Shown here piece by piece: positions 1-7,655 of a stretch of DNA of 64,000 bases. The DNA is from Amycolatopsis sp. A133. GTDB lineage: Bacteria; Actinomycetota; Actinomycetes; Mycobacteriales; Pseudonocardiaceae. The translations under genes and the position numbers were made by a program. Numbering within the stretch: position 1 is the stretch's first letter; each line of letters opens with the position of its first letter. A model generated the notes under the pieces. That model saw only the letters and a program-made list of their open reading frames with translations, did no database searches and was not told the DNA's origin. The stretch lies in the NCBI RefSeq assembly GCF_031082405.1, contig NZ_JAVHJU010000062.1, positions 1 through 64,000 of the forward strand, given 5' to 3'.

Positions 1-46
1 GACCCACGCCGTGGTCATGAGGTGCGCAGCGGCGAGTGCAAGAACT

Positions 47-73
47 GGTTAGAACCCGCCTTACCACTCACGA
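47..73. repeat. Half copy of a dispersed palindromic repeat
   Basis: These 27 nt just beyond the dinB stop are identical to one arm and the centre of the 48-nt palindrome at 15403-15450 (shared text includes AACCCGCCTTACCACTCACG). The other arm is absent here, so no strong hairpin forms. Both copies sit at gene 3' ends. I infer a dispersed intergenic or terminator-type repeat of this genome, decayed at this site. Confidence 0.7.
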
Positions 74-77
74 CCGG

Positions 78-1382
78 TCAGCGCAGGCAGTCGGCGGGGT
101 CGCCGCGGCGGAGGGCCGGGTCGGTTTGGGGGAACGTCCGGGCGGTGCCGGGGCCGGAGGAGCGGTGCTCGAAGCGGACCGTCACCCGGCCGTGGCCCGC
201 GCCCTGGACCCAGCCCGTGCCGAACTCCTCGTGGACGACGTCGTCGCCTTGGCGCCACTCCGAAGGCGCCGCGGGCGCCGGCGCCGGTGCGGAAGACACC
301 ACCGTGGGCGCCGAAGGGGCGGCCAAGGTGAACAGCACGTCCTGGTGCGGCACCGAAAGGCCGCTGTAGGCGACCCCGGCCAGCCGGATGCCGCCGAACT
401 CCGCCGGGTCGAGCAGCAGCCGCTCCGCCGTGGCCGACAGCTCGGCCAGGTCGTCCGTGGGCGCCGAGATCGTCTCGGAGCGGGTCACCGTGTGCATGTC
501 CGTGTGCCGCAGCTTGATCACCACCGTCCGCGCCACGCGACCGGCCTTGACCAGCCGCTGGTGCGCGCCCACCGCGATCCGGCGGACCTCCGCCTTCAGC
601 GCCGGCAGGTCCTTGATGTCGGTGTCGAACGTCGTCTCGGCGCTGACCTGCTTGGTTTCCGCGCGGCCCGCCACCGGGCGGTCGTCGGCGCCGGTCGCGA
701 GCCGGCGCAGGTCGCGGCCGACCACGCCGCCCAGCGTGGCGACGGCGTCCGGTTCGGACAGGGCCGCCAGCTGACCGAGCGTCTGGACGCCGATGAACCG
801 CAGCTTCCCCTCGGCGACCGGGCCGATCCCCCACAGCGCGCGCACCGGCAGCGGTGCGAGGAACTCCCGTTCGGTGCCCTGCGGCACCACCAGGAGCCCG
901 TCCGGTTTGGCCTCCTCGGAGGCGATCTTCGCGATCTGCTTGCCGTTGCCCGCCCCGATCGACGCCACCAGCCCGGTTACGGACCGGATCCGCGCTCGCA
1001 GCGACGCGCAGAACTCCGTCACCTCTTCCAGCGAAGCACCGACCAGCGCAGGCGGCTCGGCGAAGGCTTCGTCGAGCGAGATCTTCTCCAGCACCGGCGC
1101 GACCTCGGTGACGACCGCGAACACCTCCTGGCTGAGCCGCTCGTACACGCGGAAGCGCGGGGGCACGATCACGCCGTTCGCCGGCAGCAGCCGCCGGGCC
1201 TGGGACATCGGCATCGCCGAGCGGATGCCGAACACGCGCGACTCGTAGCTCGCGCCGGCGACGACGCCGCGGGGCCCGGTGCCGCCGACGAGCACGGGCC
1301 GCCCGGCCAGCGTCGGACGGGTGAGCTGCTCGGCCGACGCGTAGAAGGCGTCCAGGTCGAGGTGGATCACCCAGCGGCCCAC
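78..1382 (-). CDS. dinB: DNA polymerase IV (Y-family, DinB)
   Basis: Error-prone translesion DNA polymerase, 434 aa. The N-terminus has the Y-family metal site HLDLDAFYASAEQ (residues about 7-19) and the second catalytic motif KISLDEAF (near 100), followed by thumb (GAGNGKQIAKIASEEAKP) and little-finger regions. The last ~70 residues add a small beta domain (GDDVVHEEFGTGWVQ, then GRVTVRFE) that resembles the Tudor-like tail of UvrD/PcrA helicases. The ATG lies 1 nt after the stop of the upstream regulator gene, so it is probably translated from the same mRNA as the ABC transporter operon. Catalytic residues are present, so it should be active. Family assignment is firm; the tail assignment is by eye. 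Confidence 0.95.
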   Translation of the reverse strand: MGRWVIHLDLDAFYASAEQLTRPTLAGRPVLVGGTGPRGVVAGASYESRVFGIRSAMPMSQARRLLPANGVIVPPRFRVYERLSQEVFAVVTEVAPVLEKISLDEAFAEPPALVGASLEEVTEFCASLRARIRSVTGLVASIGAGNGKQIAKIASEEAKPDGLLVVPQGTEREFLAPLPVRALWGIGPVAEGKLRFIGVQTLGQLAALSEPDAVATLGGVVGRDLRRLATGADDRPVAGRAETKQVSAETTFDTDIKDLPALKAEVRRIAVGAHQRLVKAGRVARTVVIKLRHTDMHTVTRSETISAPTDDLAELSATAERLLLDPAEFGGIRLAGVAYSGLSVPHQDVLFTLAAPSAPTVVSSAPAPAPAAPSEWRQGDDVVHEEFGTGWVQGAGHGRVTVRFEHRSSGPGTARTFPQTDPALRRGDPADCLR

Positions 1383-1383
1383 G

Positions 1384-1695
1384 TCAGTCCCCGCCGGTGA
1401 CGTCCAGCAGCTGGTGGAGCGCCTTGGTGTAGCTCTCGAACGCCGCGCGGCCGCGGGCGGTCAGCCGGACCAGGGTGACCGGCGTGCGGTGCTCGTAGGC
1501 CTTGGTGATCTCGACGTACTCGGCGTCCTCGAGCTTGCGCAGGTGCGTCGAGAGGTTGCCGGCCGTCATGTCGAGCAGCTGCTGCAGCCGCGGGAAGGTG
1601 ATCTGGTCACCGGCGCGCAGCCCGGCGAGCGCGACCGTCACCCGCAGCCGTGCCTGGGCGTGGATGACCGGGTCGAGCTGCGGCAGTTCGCTCAT
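1384..1695 (-). CDS. Winged-helix transcriptional regulator
   Basis: A 103-aa single-domain DNA-binding protein. The segment TFPRLQQLLDMTAGNLSTHL (residues 33-52) is the helix-turn-helix, followed by the wing (KAYEHRTPVTLVRLTARGRA). This is the ArsR/MarR-like HTH_27 type commonly paired with ABC exporters or membrane proteins. Its ATG overlaps the stop of the upstream membrane-protein gene (ATGA), giving translational coupling, and dinB follows after 1 nt. The likely target is the palindromic operators at 4018-4059 in front of the operon; that link is inferred from position only. Confidence 0.85.
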   Translation of the reverse strand: MSELPQLDPVIHAQARLRVTVALAGLRAGDQITFPRLQQLLDMTAGNLSTHLRKLEDAEYVEITKAYEHRTPVTLVRLTARGRAAFESYTKALHQLLDVTGGD

Positions 1696-2312
1696 CGGCC
1701 GGTCTTCTCGCGGACGAAGTAGACGATCGAAGCGAGCAGGAACCCGCCACCGCCGCAGACGGCCAGCACCAGGAAGTTGGCCGGGAACCCGACCAGCACG
1801 CTGAGCCCGGCGGAAACGATCATCCACGCGCCGAGGCCGTACATCAGCTTGTCCTGCCACACCATGCCGCCCGCGAGGTAGAGCACGCCGGTGAGCAGCA
1901 GCCACGAGCTCGACCACAGCAGTGACACCTGGTCGGAGGTGAGCGAGCCGAACTGCGTGATCCGGATGTCGATCACGCTCAATCCGATGGACGCGAGAGC
2001 CCAGCTGTAGCCGTACATCGCGCCGACGGTCCGCGACGGACCGCGGATGCCCCGCCCGGCCCGGGCGCCGACGTAACCGGTGTAGGCGATGGCGGCGGCG
2101 AACAGCACGGCGACGAGCACCCCGCCGACCCAGCCGGGGATCGCGACCCCCGGCTGCACCGCCACGTAGGTGAACCCCCAGCCGACGATCCAGGCGACGG
2201 CCCACGCGCCGAGCATCCGCGCGGGGCCTCCGCCCAGTTCCCGGCGGGTCCGCCGGTTCTGCTGGGCGATCAGGTTCAACGACTCCTCGGCCGACATCGG
2301 CTCGTCTTCCAC
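1692..2312 (-). CDS. Multi-pass membrane protein of unknown function
   Basis: About 206 aa with a short cytosolic N-terminus rich in charged residues (EESLNLIAQQNRRTRRELGG) and about six hydrophobic segments, beginning LGAWAVAWIVGWGFTYVAV. I do not recognise a functional family. Membrane proteins of this size with this N-terminus occur next to winged-helix regulators such as the overlapping downstream gene. Start choice: GTG at 2312 lies 5 nt after a purine-rich GAGAGGGGTGG stretch. GTG at 2321 and ATG at 2297 are in-frame alternatives. It follows the ABC permease gene by 55 nt, so it is probably part of the same transcript. Confidence 0.75.
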   Translation of the reverse strand: MEDEPMSAEESLNLIAQQNRRTRRELGGGPARMLGAWAVAWIVGWGFTYVAVQPGVAIPGWVGGVLVAVLFAAAIAYTGYVGARAGRGIRGPSRTVGAMYGYSWALASIGLSVIDIRITQFGSLTSDQVSLLWSSSWLLLTGVLYLAGGMVWQDKLMYGLGAWMIVSAGLSVLVGFPANFLVLAVCGGGGFLLASIVYFVREKTGR

Positions 2313-2367
2313 CTGATCCACCCCTCTCCCGTGCAACTCCCTCAACCGCACGGAAGCTAACACGCAC

Positions 2368-3099
2368 TCACAGCCGCGCCGTGTCCAGCCGGAACCGGCG
2401 CACCACGATCAGGGCGGGGACGACCAGCCAGCCCAGCAGCACGAGCACCGCGAACCCCGTGCCCCCGGCGTGGGCCAGCGGCTCCAGGCCGACACGCCCG
2501 AGCCAGTAGGTCGGGAAGAAGTGCGCCAGCGCCGCCATCCACTCCGGGAGGACGTAGAGCGGGATCCACAGGCCGCCGAGCATGCCCAGCGGCATCATCA
2601 GCGCGCCGGTCACCGCGCCGACGGTGTCGCCCTTGCCGAACAGCCCGATGGCGAGGCCCAGGACGGCGAACGGGAGCACGCCGAGCCACAGTGACACCAG
2701 CACCAGGCCCCACTGCGCGGCGGTCATCTCGACCCCCATCACCAGCCCGGCGAGGAAGAGCACCACGAGGACCGGCAGCGCCACGGCCATCGCCGAGAGC
2801 ACCTTAACGACCAGGTAGCCGGGGCCGCGCATCGGCGTGAGCCGCAGCTGCCGCTGCCAGCCGTCGGTGCGTTCCTGCGCCACCCGGGTGCCGGTGAACA
2901 GGGCGCCGCCGCTCGCGCCGTACGCGGCCAGGTTGATCATGGTCTGGACGTTCGAAGCCAGCCCGTTCGGCGCCACGAGCTTGCCGAAGATCGATCCGAA
3001 CAGCAGGAACATGGCCAGCGGCATGCCGATGGTGAAGATCGTGAACTGCGGGCTCCGGACGATCCGCTTGATCTCCAGGCTCAGGTACGTCGTGTTCAC
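2368..3099 (-). CDS. ABC-2 type transporter permease
   Basis: A 243-aa permease with six predicted membrane segments: IFTIGMPLAMFLLFGSIFG near residue 20, then GGALFTG, SAMAVALPVLVVLFLAGLVM, SLWLGVLPFAVLGLAIGLF, ALMMPLGMLGGLWIPLYVLP and a C-terminal one. Layout matches the ABC2 membrane family (drug/lipid export, DrrB-like). The GTG start overlaps the stop of the ATPase gene (GTGA), so the two are made in stoichiometric coupling. Substrate cannot be read from sequence. It should form a homodimer with two copies of the ATPase from the adjacent gene. Confidence 0.9.
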   Translation of the reverse strand: MNTTYLSLEIKRIVRSPQFTIFTIGMPLAMFLLFGSIFGKLVAPNGLASNVQTMINLAAYGASGGALFTGTRVAQERTDGWQRQLRLTPMRGPGYLVVKVLSAMAVALPVLVVLFLAGLVMGVEMTAAQWGLVLVSLWLGVLPFAVLGLAIGLFGKGDTVGAVTGALMMPLGMLGGLWIPLYVLPEWMAALAHFFPTYWLGRVGLEPLAHAGGTGFAVLVLLGWLVVPALIVVRRFRLDTARL

Positions 3100-3995
3100 G
3101 CGGCGGCCTCCTCGGCGGTCAGCGCCAGGAAGGCCTCTTCGAGGCCGAGCGCGGTGATTTCGATGTCGGAAGCATCGGTGTGCGCCGCGAGCAGGGCGCG
3201 GATGGCGGCGTCGGAGTCGGCGCAGGCCAGTTCGGCCCGGCCGCCGCGCAGCTGCGCGCTCGTGACGCCGGGGAGCGAGGCGAGCCCGGCTTCGGTCGCG
3301 CCGGGCACGACGGCCTTGAGCACCCGCCCGGACACCGCGGCCCGGACCTCGGCGACCGGGCCGTCGGCGACGACGGCGCCGTGGCGCATCAGCACCACGC
3401 GGTCGGCGTAGTCCTCGGCCTCGGCGAGGTAGTGCGTCGCGAACAGCACGGTCCGGCCGGTCGCGGCGAACTCGCGGATCGCCGCCCAGAACGCCCGCCT
3501 GCCGTCGACGTCCATCGCGGCCGTGGGCTCGTCGAGCACGAGCAGCTGCGGGTCGCCGGCCAGGGCGAGCGCGAACCGGACGCGCTGGCGCTCCCCGCCG
3601 GAAAGCTTGCCGCAGCGGCGGTTCACGAGGTGTTCCAGGCCCGCCCGGGCGATCACCTCTTCGGCGGGCAGCGGCTTCTGGTGCGTCGAGACGATCAGGC
3701 CGACGATCTCGCCGACCGTGACGTCCGGCAGCAGCGCGCCGTTCTGCATCATCGCGCCGACGAGTCCCCGGTCGACGGCTTCGCGCGGGCTGCCACCCGC
3801 GACGGTGACCGCCCCCTCGTCCGGCTTGGTCAGCCCCAGCAGCATGTCGACGGTGGTCGACTTGCCCGCGCCGTTCGGCCCGAGCAGCGCGACGACCTCG
3901 CCCCGGGCGACCTCGACGGACACGCCGCCGACCGCGGTGACCCGGCCGAACCGTTTGGTGAGGCCGTGGAGTGCGAACGCCGGTCCCCCAGTCAT
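3096..3995 (-). CDS. ABC transporter ATP-binding protein (exporter type)
   Basis: A 299-aa ATPase with all nucleotide-binding motifs: Walker A GPNGAGKST (about 39-47), signature LSGGERQR, Walker B LLVLDEPTAAMD, and the switch His in FATHYLAEAED. The DrrA/CcmA-like class has a C-terminal accessory region after residue 215. The start is fixed by a strong AAAGGAGG Shine-Dalgarno 5 nt before the ATG. It is the first gene of a leftward operon (ATPase-permease-membrane protein-regulator-dinB) and is preceded by a clear promoter with two palindromic operators, so transport is likely induced by a ligand of the regulator. Confidence 0.93.
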   Translation of the reverse strand: MTGGPAFALHGLTKRFGRVTAVGGVSVEVARGEVVALLGPNGAGKSTTVDMLLGLTKPDEGAVTVAGGSPREAVDRGLVGAMMQNGALLPDVTVGEIVGLIVSTHQKPLPAEEVIARAGLEHLVNRRCGKLSGGERQRVRFALALAGDPQLLVLDEPTAAMDVDGRRAFWAAIREFAATGRTVLFATHYLAEAEDYADRVVLMRHGAVVADGPVAEVRAAVSGRVLKAVVPGATEAGLASLPGVTSAQLRGGRAELACADSDAAIRALLAAHTDASDIEITALGLEEAFLALTAEEAAA

Positions 3996-4017
3996 GGCGT
4001 CCTCCTTTCGCTCGTGG

Positions 4018-4076
4018 ACTTTGCAGCGCAAAGTCGCTGCGCACTTTGTAACACAAAGTCCGCGTGCTTTCAAAGC
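4018..4076 (-). promoter_or_regulatory. Promoter with tandem palindromic operators of the ABC/dinB operon
   Basis: Reading leftward, a -35 TTGAAA (4073-4068), 17-nt spacer and -10 TACAAA (4050-4045) form a near-consensus promoter. The -10 lies inside a perfect 17-nt palindrome ACTTTGTAACACAAAGT (4043-4059). A second palindrome ACTTTGCAGCGCAAAGT (4018-4034) sits just downstream, centre-to-centre 25 nt. Both fit ACTTTG-N5-CAAAGT. A third short palindrome GCTTTCAAAGC (4066-4076) covers the -35. Two repressor dimers here would block the promoter; the winged-helix gene at 1384-1695 is the natural candidate. Confidence 0.8.
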
Positions 4077-4098
4077 TCACGGCGCCTAAAAGTCAGAA

Positions 4099-4135
4099 AA
4101 ACGGGGTGCCGGGCAGTGTGCCCGGCACCCCGTTT
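4099..4135 (-). terminator. Rho-independent terminator of the S33 peptidase gene
   Basis: A perfect 16-bp stem (AAACGGGGTGCCGGGC and its complement) with a 5-nt loop lies 17 nt past the stop of the leftward peptidase gene. On that strand it is followed by a run of T residues. This also insulates the divergent ABC operon promoter on its left. Confidence 0.9.
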
Positions 4136-4152
4136 CTCAGGGTTTCCGCAGG

Positions 4153-5724
4153 TCAGCCGGTGAACCGCCCGGCGAGCAGGCCCTGCGTCGCCGCGACGTC
4201 CGCCTTGGCGGCCGTCGGCACCGGCGGCGTCGGCTGCGGCAGCGGGGCGCACTCGACGTCGGCCGTGCGGCCCGGCTTGCGGGCCGGGAGCGCCCCCGTC
4301 GCCAGGTAGTCGGCGATCTTGGTGTCGACGCACGCGTTGCCGCGCGGGGTGATCGCGTGGCTGGTCCCGCCCGGCTCCGCGATCAGCGAAGCACCCGGGA
4401 ACCGGCTGCGGACCTCGAGGCTGCCCTCGTACGGCGTCGCCGCGTCGAGGGTCTCGTCGATCATCAGCACGCTTTGGACACCGCGCCCGTCGATCTTGGT
4501 GGGCTTGCCGGCTTTGGCGGGCCAGAACAGGCAGGGCGCGTTGAACCAGGCGTTCTGCCAGGTGAAGTACGGCGCCTGGGCGAAGGTCCGCCAGTTGTCG
4601 CGCTTCCACTGGTTCCAGCTCTGCGGCCACTGGACGTCGGTGCACTGCACGGCGAGGTACACCGCGTAGCCGTTGTCGTCGCCGCGGCCGCCGAAGGCCT
4701 CGAAGAGCGTCTTCCAGTTCTGCCAGTCACCCTGGTTCACGAACCGGGACAGCGCGTCGCCCAGCAGCGTCCACCGCAGCTGGTAGTAGCTCGCCTGCTG
4801 GATCACGTCGAGGATCTCGTCCGGCCCGATCACCCCGCCGGCCGGGTTGAAGGACGTCTTCAGCAGCTGCTCGTTGACGACCCGCTGCACGGCGGACCGG
4901 GTCTTGCCGAGGTGGTAGACGTCGTCGTGCTGGGCGAGCCAGCCGAACCAGATGAGGATGTTCTTGTCGAAGGCGACGTCCTGGTTCAGGTTGTCGCCGT
5001 ACCAGACCCCACGCGGGTCGACCGTCGAGTCGAGCACCATCCGCCGGACGTTCTGCGGGTACAGCGAGCCGTACACCTGGCCGAGGTAGGTGCCGTAGGA
5101 GTAGCCGTAGAAGTTCAGCTGCCGCTGCCCGAGCGCCTGCCGGATGGAGTCCATGTCCTGGACCGTGTCGGTCGTCTTCATGTTCTCCAGCAGCGCACGC
5201 GGGTTGTTCTTCGCGCAGGCTTCGGCGTACCCCTTGGACCGGTCGAGCCAGGTCCGCTCCAGCTGCGGGGTGAACGGCACGTACGCCGGCCGGTTGTAGT
5301 CCATGTAGTCCGGGTCGCACGACAGCGCCGGCTTGCTCGCGCCGACCCCGCGCGGGTCGAAGCCGATCCAGTCGTAGGCGTCGCCGGCGTGGTTGGGCAC
5401 GCGCGGGCCGCGGGTGGCCAGCAGCAGGCCGGACCCGCCGGGGCCGCCCGGGTTCGTCAGCATGACGCCTTGGTACTGCGCGTCGGCGACCTTGTGCTTG
5501 ACGCGGCTGACGGCGAGCTGGATCTGCTCCCCGGCCGGCCTGCGGTAGTCCAGCGGCACCCCGAGGTAGCCGCATTCGGCGCCGGCGGCGATCAGCGTGG
5601 GATCGGTGCACGGTCCCCAGGCGATCGACGCCGGTCCGGCGGGCGCGGCGGTCGCGACCGGCGCGACGACGAGCGCGGACGCCGTCGCGGCGGCGGCCAC
5701 CGCGGCGATAACGGCACGTCTCAC
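4153..5724 (-). CDS. Secreted alpha/beta-hydrolase peptidase (S33, tripeptidyl aminopeptidase-like)
   Basis: A 523-aa exported protease that should release short peptides from protein N-termini outside the cell. It begins with a classic signal peptide (VRRAVIAAVAAAATASALVV, cleavage near ATAAPAG). The nucleophile elbow GYSYG follows LNFYG (around residue 190). Asp is in IDETLDAATPYEG and His in GGTSHAI, the C-terminal TAP-like domain. An oxyanion region NPGGPGGSG lies near residue 110. The GTG start is preceded by a GGGAG Shine-Dalgarno. A paralogue of the same family lies at 52713-54146. Exact substrate is unknown. Confidence 0.9.
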   Translation of the reverse strand: MRRAVIAAVAAAATASALVVAPVATAAPAGPASIAWGPCTDPTLIAAGAECGYLGVPLDYRRPAGEQIQLAVSRVKHKVADAQYQGVMLTNPGGPGGSGLLLATRGPRVPNHAGDAYDWIGFDPRGVGASKPALSCDPDYMDYNRPAYVPFTPQLERTWLDRSKGYAEACAKNNPRALLENMKTTDTVQDMDSIRQALGQRQLNFYGYSYGTYLGQVYGSLYPQNVRRMVLDSTVDPRGVWYGDNLNQDVAFDKNILIWFGWLAQHDDVYHLGKTRSAVQRVVNEQLLKTSFNPAGGVIGPDEILDVIQQASYYQLRWTLLGDALSRFVNQGDWQNWKTLFEAFGGRGDDNGYAVYLAVQCTDVQWPQSWNQWKRDNWRTFAQAPYFTWQNAWFNAPCLFWPAKAGKPTKIDGRGVQSVLMIDETLDAATPYEGSLEVRSRFPGASLIAEPGGTSHAITPRGNACVDTKIADYLATGALPARKPGRTADVECAPLPQPTPPVPTAAKADVAATQGLLAGRFTG

Positions 5725-5877
5725 TGTTTTCTCCCTTTTCCCTGCGTCTTCGGGCGGGAAAACCCTAGACCCGGCGTGCGGCCGCCGGGACGGCAAACGG
5801 GTGGATGCGCGCGAATGCCCTACGAAAGGTGGAAATCGGGTGGCGCGGGCGTTCCGGGATCCCGTACGGTCGGGTTC

Positions 5878-5910
5878 ATGATCTTCTACACCCGGCTCCG
5901 CCTCGTCTGA
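5878..5910 (+). CDS. 10-aa leader peptide with Arg-Leu-Arg motif (putative macrolide-sensing)
   Basis: ATG at 5878 opens a 10-codon frame encoding MIFYTRLRLV followed by TGA, 86 nt before the glycosyltransferase start. The RLR tripeptide is the ribosome-stalling motif of the ErmD-type macrolide resistance leaders. A TACGGT box at 5865-5870 would place the transcript start at or near this ATG, so it may be leaderless. Its last three codons form one arm of a hairpin that competes with a downstream one (see 5899-5969). Function is inferred from motif plus context; nothing here proves translation. Confidence 0.65.
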   Translation: MIFYTRLRLV

Positions 5911-5969
5911 GACGGCGTGACCGCCGGACTCCCCGCCCACCGGGAGAGTCCCTTCATCTGCGCGCCGTC
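5899..5969 (+). promoter_or_regulatory. Attenuator-like alternative hairpins between leader peptide and glycosyltransferase
   Basis: The strand GACGGCG (5911-5917) can pair upstream with CGCC..GTC (5899-5907, the last leader codons) or downstream with CGCCGTC (5963-5969). Nested inside the second option is a hairpin GGACTCCCCG (5926-5935) with CGGG-A-GAGTCC (5941-5951). A ribosome paused on the Arg-Leu-Arg codons would cover the upstream arm and switch pairing. The glycosyltransferase Shine-Dalgarno AAGGAG can also pair weakly with CTCC just before it. This is the architecture of translation- or transcription-attenuated resistance genes; the direction of the switch is inferred. Confidence 0.6.
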
Positions 5970-5996
5970 TGTTCTTTCTCCCCTTGAAGGAGCACC

Positions 5997-7172
5997 ATGC
6001 TGCGCCAAAAACACATCGTCATGGTCGGCTGCACCGCGCCGAGCCACATCTACCCGTCCCTGGGCGTGCTCAGCGAGCTGGTCCGCCGCGGGCACCGGGT
6101 GTCCTACGTCGTCGGCGCACCGCTGGCCTCGCTGGTCGCGCCCACCGGCGCCACGGTCGTCGAGCACCCGACGACCTTCCCGCTCGGCGAGGCGGCGGTG
6201 TGGCCGGACGACCCGGCCGACGCCATGCGCGTCTTCCTCGACGAGGCGATCGCGATCCACCCGCTGCTGACGGCGCGGTTCGACGACGACCGGCCGGATC
6301 TCGTGCTGTACGACATCGGCGGGCTGGGTGCGCCGTTGCTCGCGAAGCGCTACGGCGTGCCCGCGGTGCAGCTGTCGCCGACGCTGGTGGCGTGGGAGGG
6401 CTACGACGAGGACATGGCCGAGGTGATGGCGCCGATCAAGGCGTCACCGTCCGGTGTGGACTACGCGGCCACGCTGTCGGGATGGCTGTCGTCCCACGGC
6501 GTTTCGGCCGACCCCTGGTACTGGCTCGGCCACCCGGAGCGGGTCCTGTCGCTGATCCCGCGCGCGATGCAGCCCCAGGCGGACCGGGTGGGTCCGCACG
6601 TGCGGTTCGTCGGGCCGTGCCTGGACCCGGCACGCCTGGGCGACCGGTCGTGGACGCCGCCCGCCTCGGGCCGCCGGGTGCTGCTGGTGTCGTTCGGCAC
6701 GGCGTTCACCGACCAGCTCCCGGTCTACCGCGCTTGCGTCGAGGCGTTCGCCTCGGACTGGCACGTGGTGATTTCCCTGGGCAAACACGTCTCGCCGGAG
6801 GCCCTCGGAACGCTGCCGGACTCGGTGGAGGTCTTCGAGAGCGTGCCGCAGCTGGCCGTGCTGGAAGCGGCGTCGGCGTTCATCACGCACGCGGGGATGG
6901 GCGGGGCCACCGAAGCGTTGTGGTTCGGGGTCCCGACGGTCGCGATCCCGCAGGCGGCGGACCAGTTCGGCAACGCGGCCCAGCTGGAGGAGCTGGGCGT
7001 GGGACGGCATTTGCCTGCTTCGTCGGTGACGGTTTCCTCGCTGCGGGAGGCGGTCGAGCAGGTGTCCTCGTCGGCTTCGGTCGCGGCGCGGCTGGCCGAG
7101 CTGAAGACGGAGATCCACAGCCACGGCGGGGTTTCCTTCGCCGCGGATGCCGTGGAGTCCTCCTTGGAGTGA
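5997..7172 (+). CDS. Macrolide-type UDP-glycosyltransferase (GT1, MGT family)
   Basis: A 391-aa cytosolic GT-B enzyme of the MGT/OleD group, which inactivates macrolides by transferring glucose from UDP-glucose. The N-terminal acceptor domain starts HIVMVGCTAPSHIYPSLGV, with the conserved active-site His in the SHIYP loop. The C-terminal nucleotide-sugar signature runs from VPQLAVLEAASAFITHAGMG through TEALWFGVPTVAIPQAADQF. Length is typical. A good AAGGAG sits 4 nt before CACC-ATG. The RLR leader and hairpins upstream suggest drug-inducible expression, which supports a resistance role over a biosynthetic one. Acceptor identity is inferred. Confidence 0.85.
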   Translation: MLRQKHIVMVGCTAPSHIYPSLGVLSELVRRGHRVSYVVGAPLASLVAPTGATVVEHPTTFPLGEAAVWPDDPADAMRVFLDEAIAIHPLLTARFDDDRPDLVLYDIGGLGAPLLAKRYGVPAVQLSPTLVAWEGYDEDMAEVMAPIKASPSGVDYAATLSGWLSSHGVSADPWYWLGHPERVLSLIPRAMQPQADRVGPHVRFVGPCLDPARLGDRSWTPPASGRRVLLVSFGTAFTDQLPVYRACVEAFASDWHVVISLGKHVSPEALGTLPDSVEVFESVPQLAVLEAASAFITHAGMGGATEALWFGVPTVAIPQAADQFGNAAQLEELGVGRHLPASSVTVSSLREAVEQVSSSASVAARLAELKTEIHSHGGVSFAADAVESSLE

Positions 7173-7182
7173 TCAGCGCGGC

Positions 7183-7207
7183 GGCCGCCACCGGCTCGGT
7201 GGCGGCC
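7183..7207. terminator. Bidirectional terminator between convergent genes
   Basis: An 11-bp perfect GC stem GGCCGCCACCG / CGGTGGCGGCC with a 3-nt loop fills the 43-nt gap between the convergent glycosyltransferase and EACC1 genes. There is no T-run, as is usual in this GC range. Confidence 0.75.
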
Positions 7208-7215
7208 GGCCGCGG

Positions 7216-7611
7216 CTAACCATGGCGCTGGACGAAGGCGTCGATCAGCTGCTGCCGCTCGGCCGACGTCGCCCGTTCCAGCTCGACGGTGTCGCCGTCG
7301 ATCGTCACCTTGATCTTGTGCTTGCCCGCCTGGCGGCCCAGCCACTCGCGCAGCGTCTCGACGAGCCCGGGGAACACGCCGCCCGCCGCGCTGAAGGCCA
7401 CCATCAGCGAGCCGACCGTCACCGGGTCGGCGGCCTTCGCGCCCGGGGGCAGGTCGCCGGCCGGGACGACGGCGAGCACGTCGACGTCCAGCTCGCCCAG
7501 CTCGGCGCGCAGCCGGCGGGCCAGGAGGTCGAGCTCTTCGGCGTCCGCCTCGTCGTCCGCTTCGAGCCGGACCAGGGCCCGCTGCGGGTCCGATTCGGTC
7601 ATGCGCGCCAT
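7216..7611 (-). CDS. EACC1-like (effector-associated constant component 1) protein
   Basis: 131 aa from ATG at 7611 (GGCGGA upstream; ATG 7602 is an alternative). The pattern LVRLEADDEADAEELDLLAR..LRAELGELDVDVLAVVPAG, then PPGAKAADPVTVGSLMVAFSA, and LREWLGR...HKIKVTIDGDTVELERATSAERQQLIDAFVQRH, matches the EACC1 family defined in NTP-dependent conflict systems. In those, EACC1 accompanies caspase- or trypsin-like or other effectors. None is adjacent here: it follows the PLP/PAS/HTH gene by 44 nt and is probably the last gene of the amino-acid transporter operon. Role unknown. Confidence 0.75.
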   Translation of the reverse strand: MARMTESDPQRALVRLEADDEADAEELDLLARRLRAELGELDVDVLAVVPAGDLPPGAKAADPVTVGSLMVAFSAAGGVFPGLVETLREWLGRQAGKHKIKVTIDGDTVELERATSAERQQLIDAFVQRHG

Positions 7612-7655
7612 GGTCCGCCCGGAAGGCGCAGGTGACAAGGTCCGATCGGGCAGCG

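Noticed and set aside
4153..5724. The two S33 peptidases (also 52713-54146) considered as a recent duplication
   Set aside because: They share the fold and motifs but differ in length and in most positions, so they are old paralogues or separate acquisitions.
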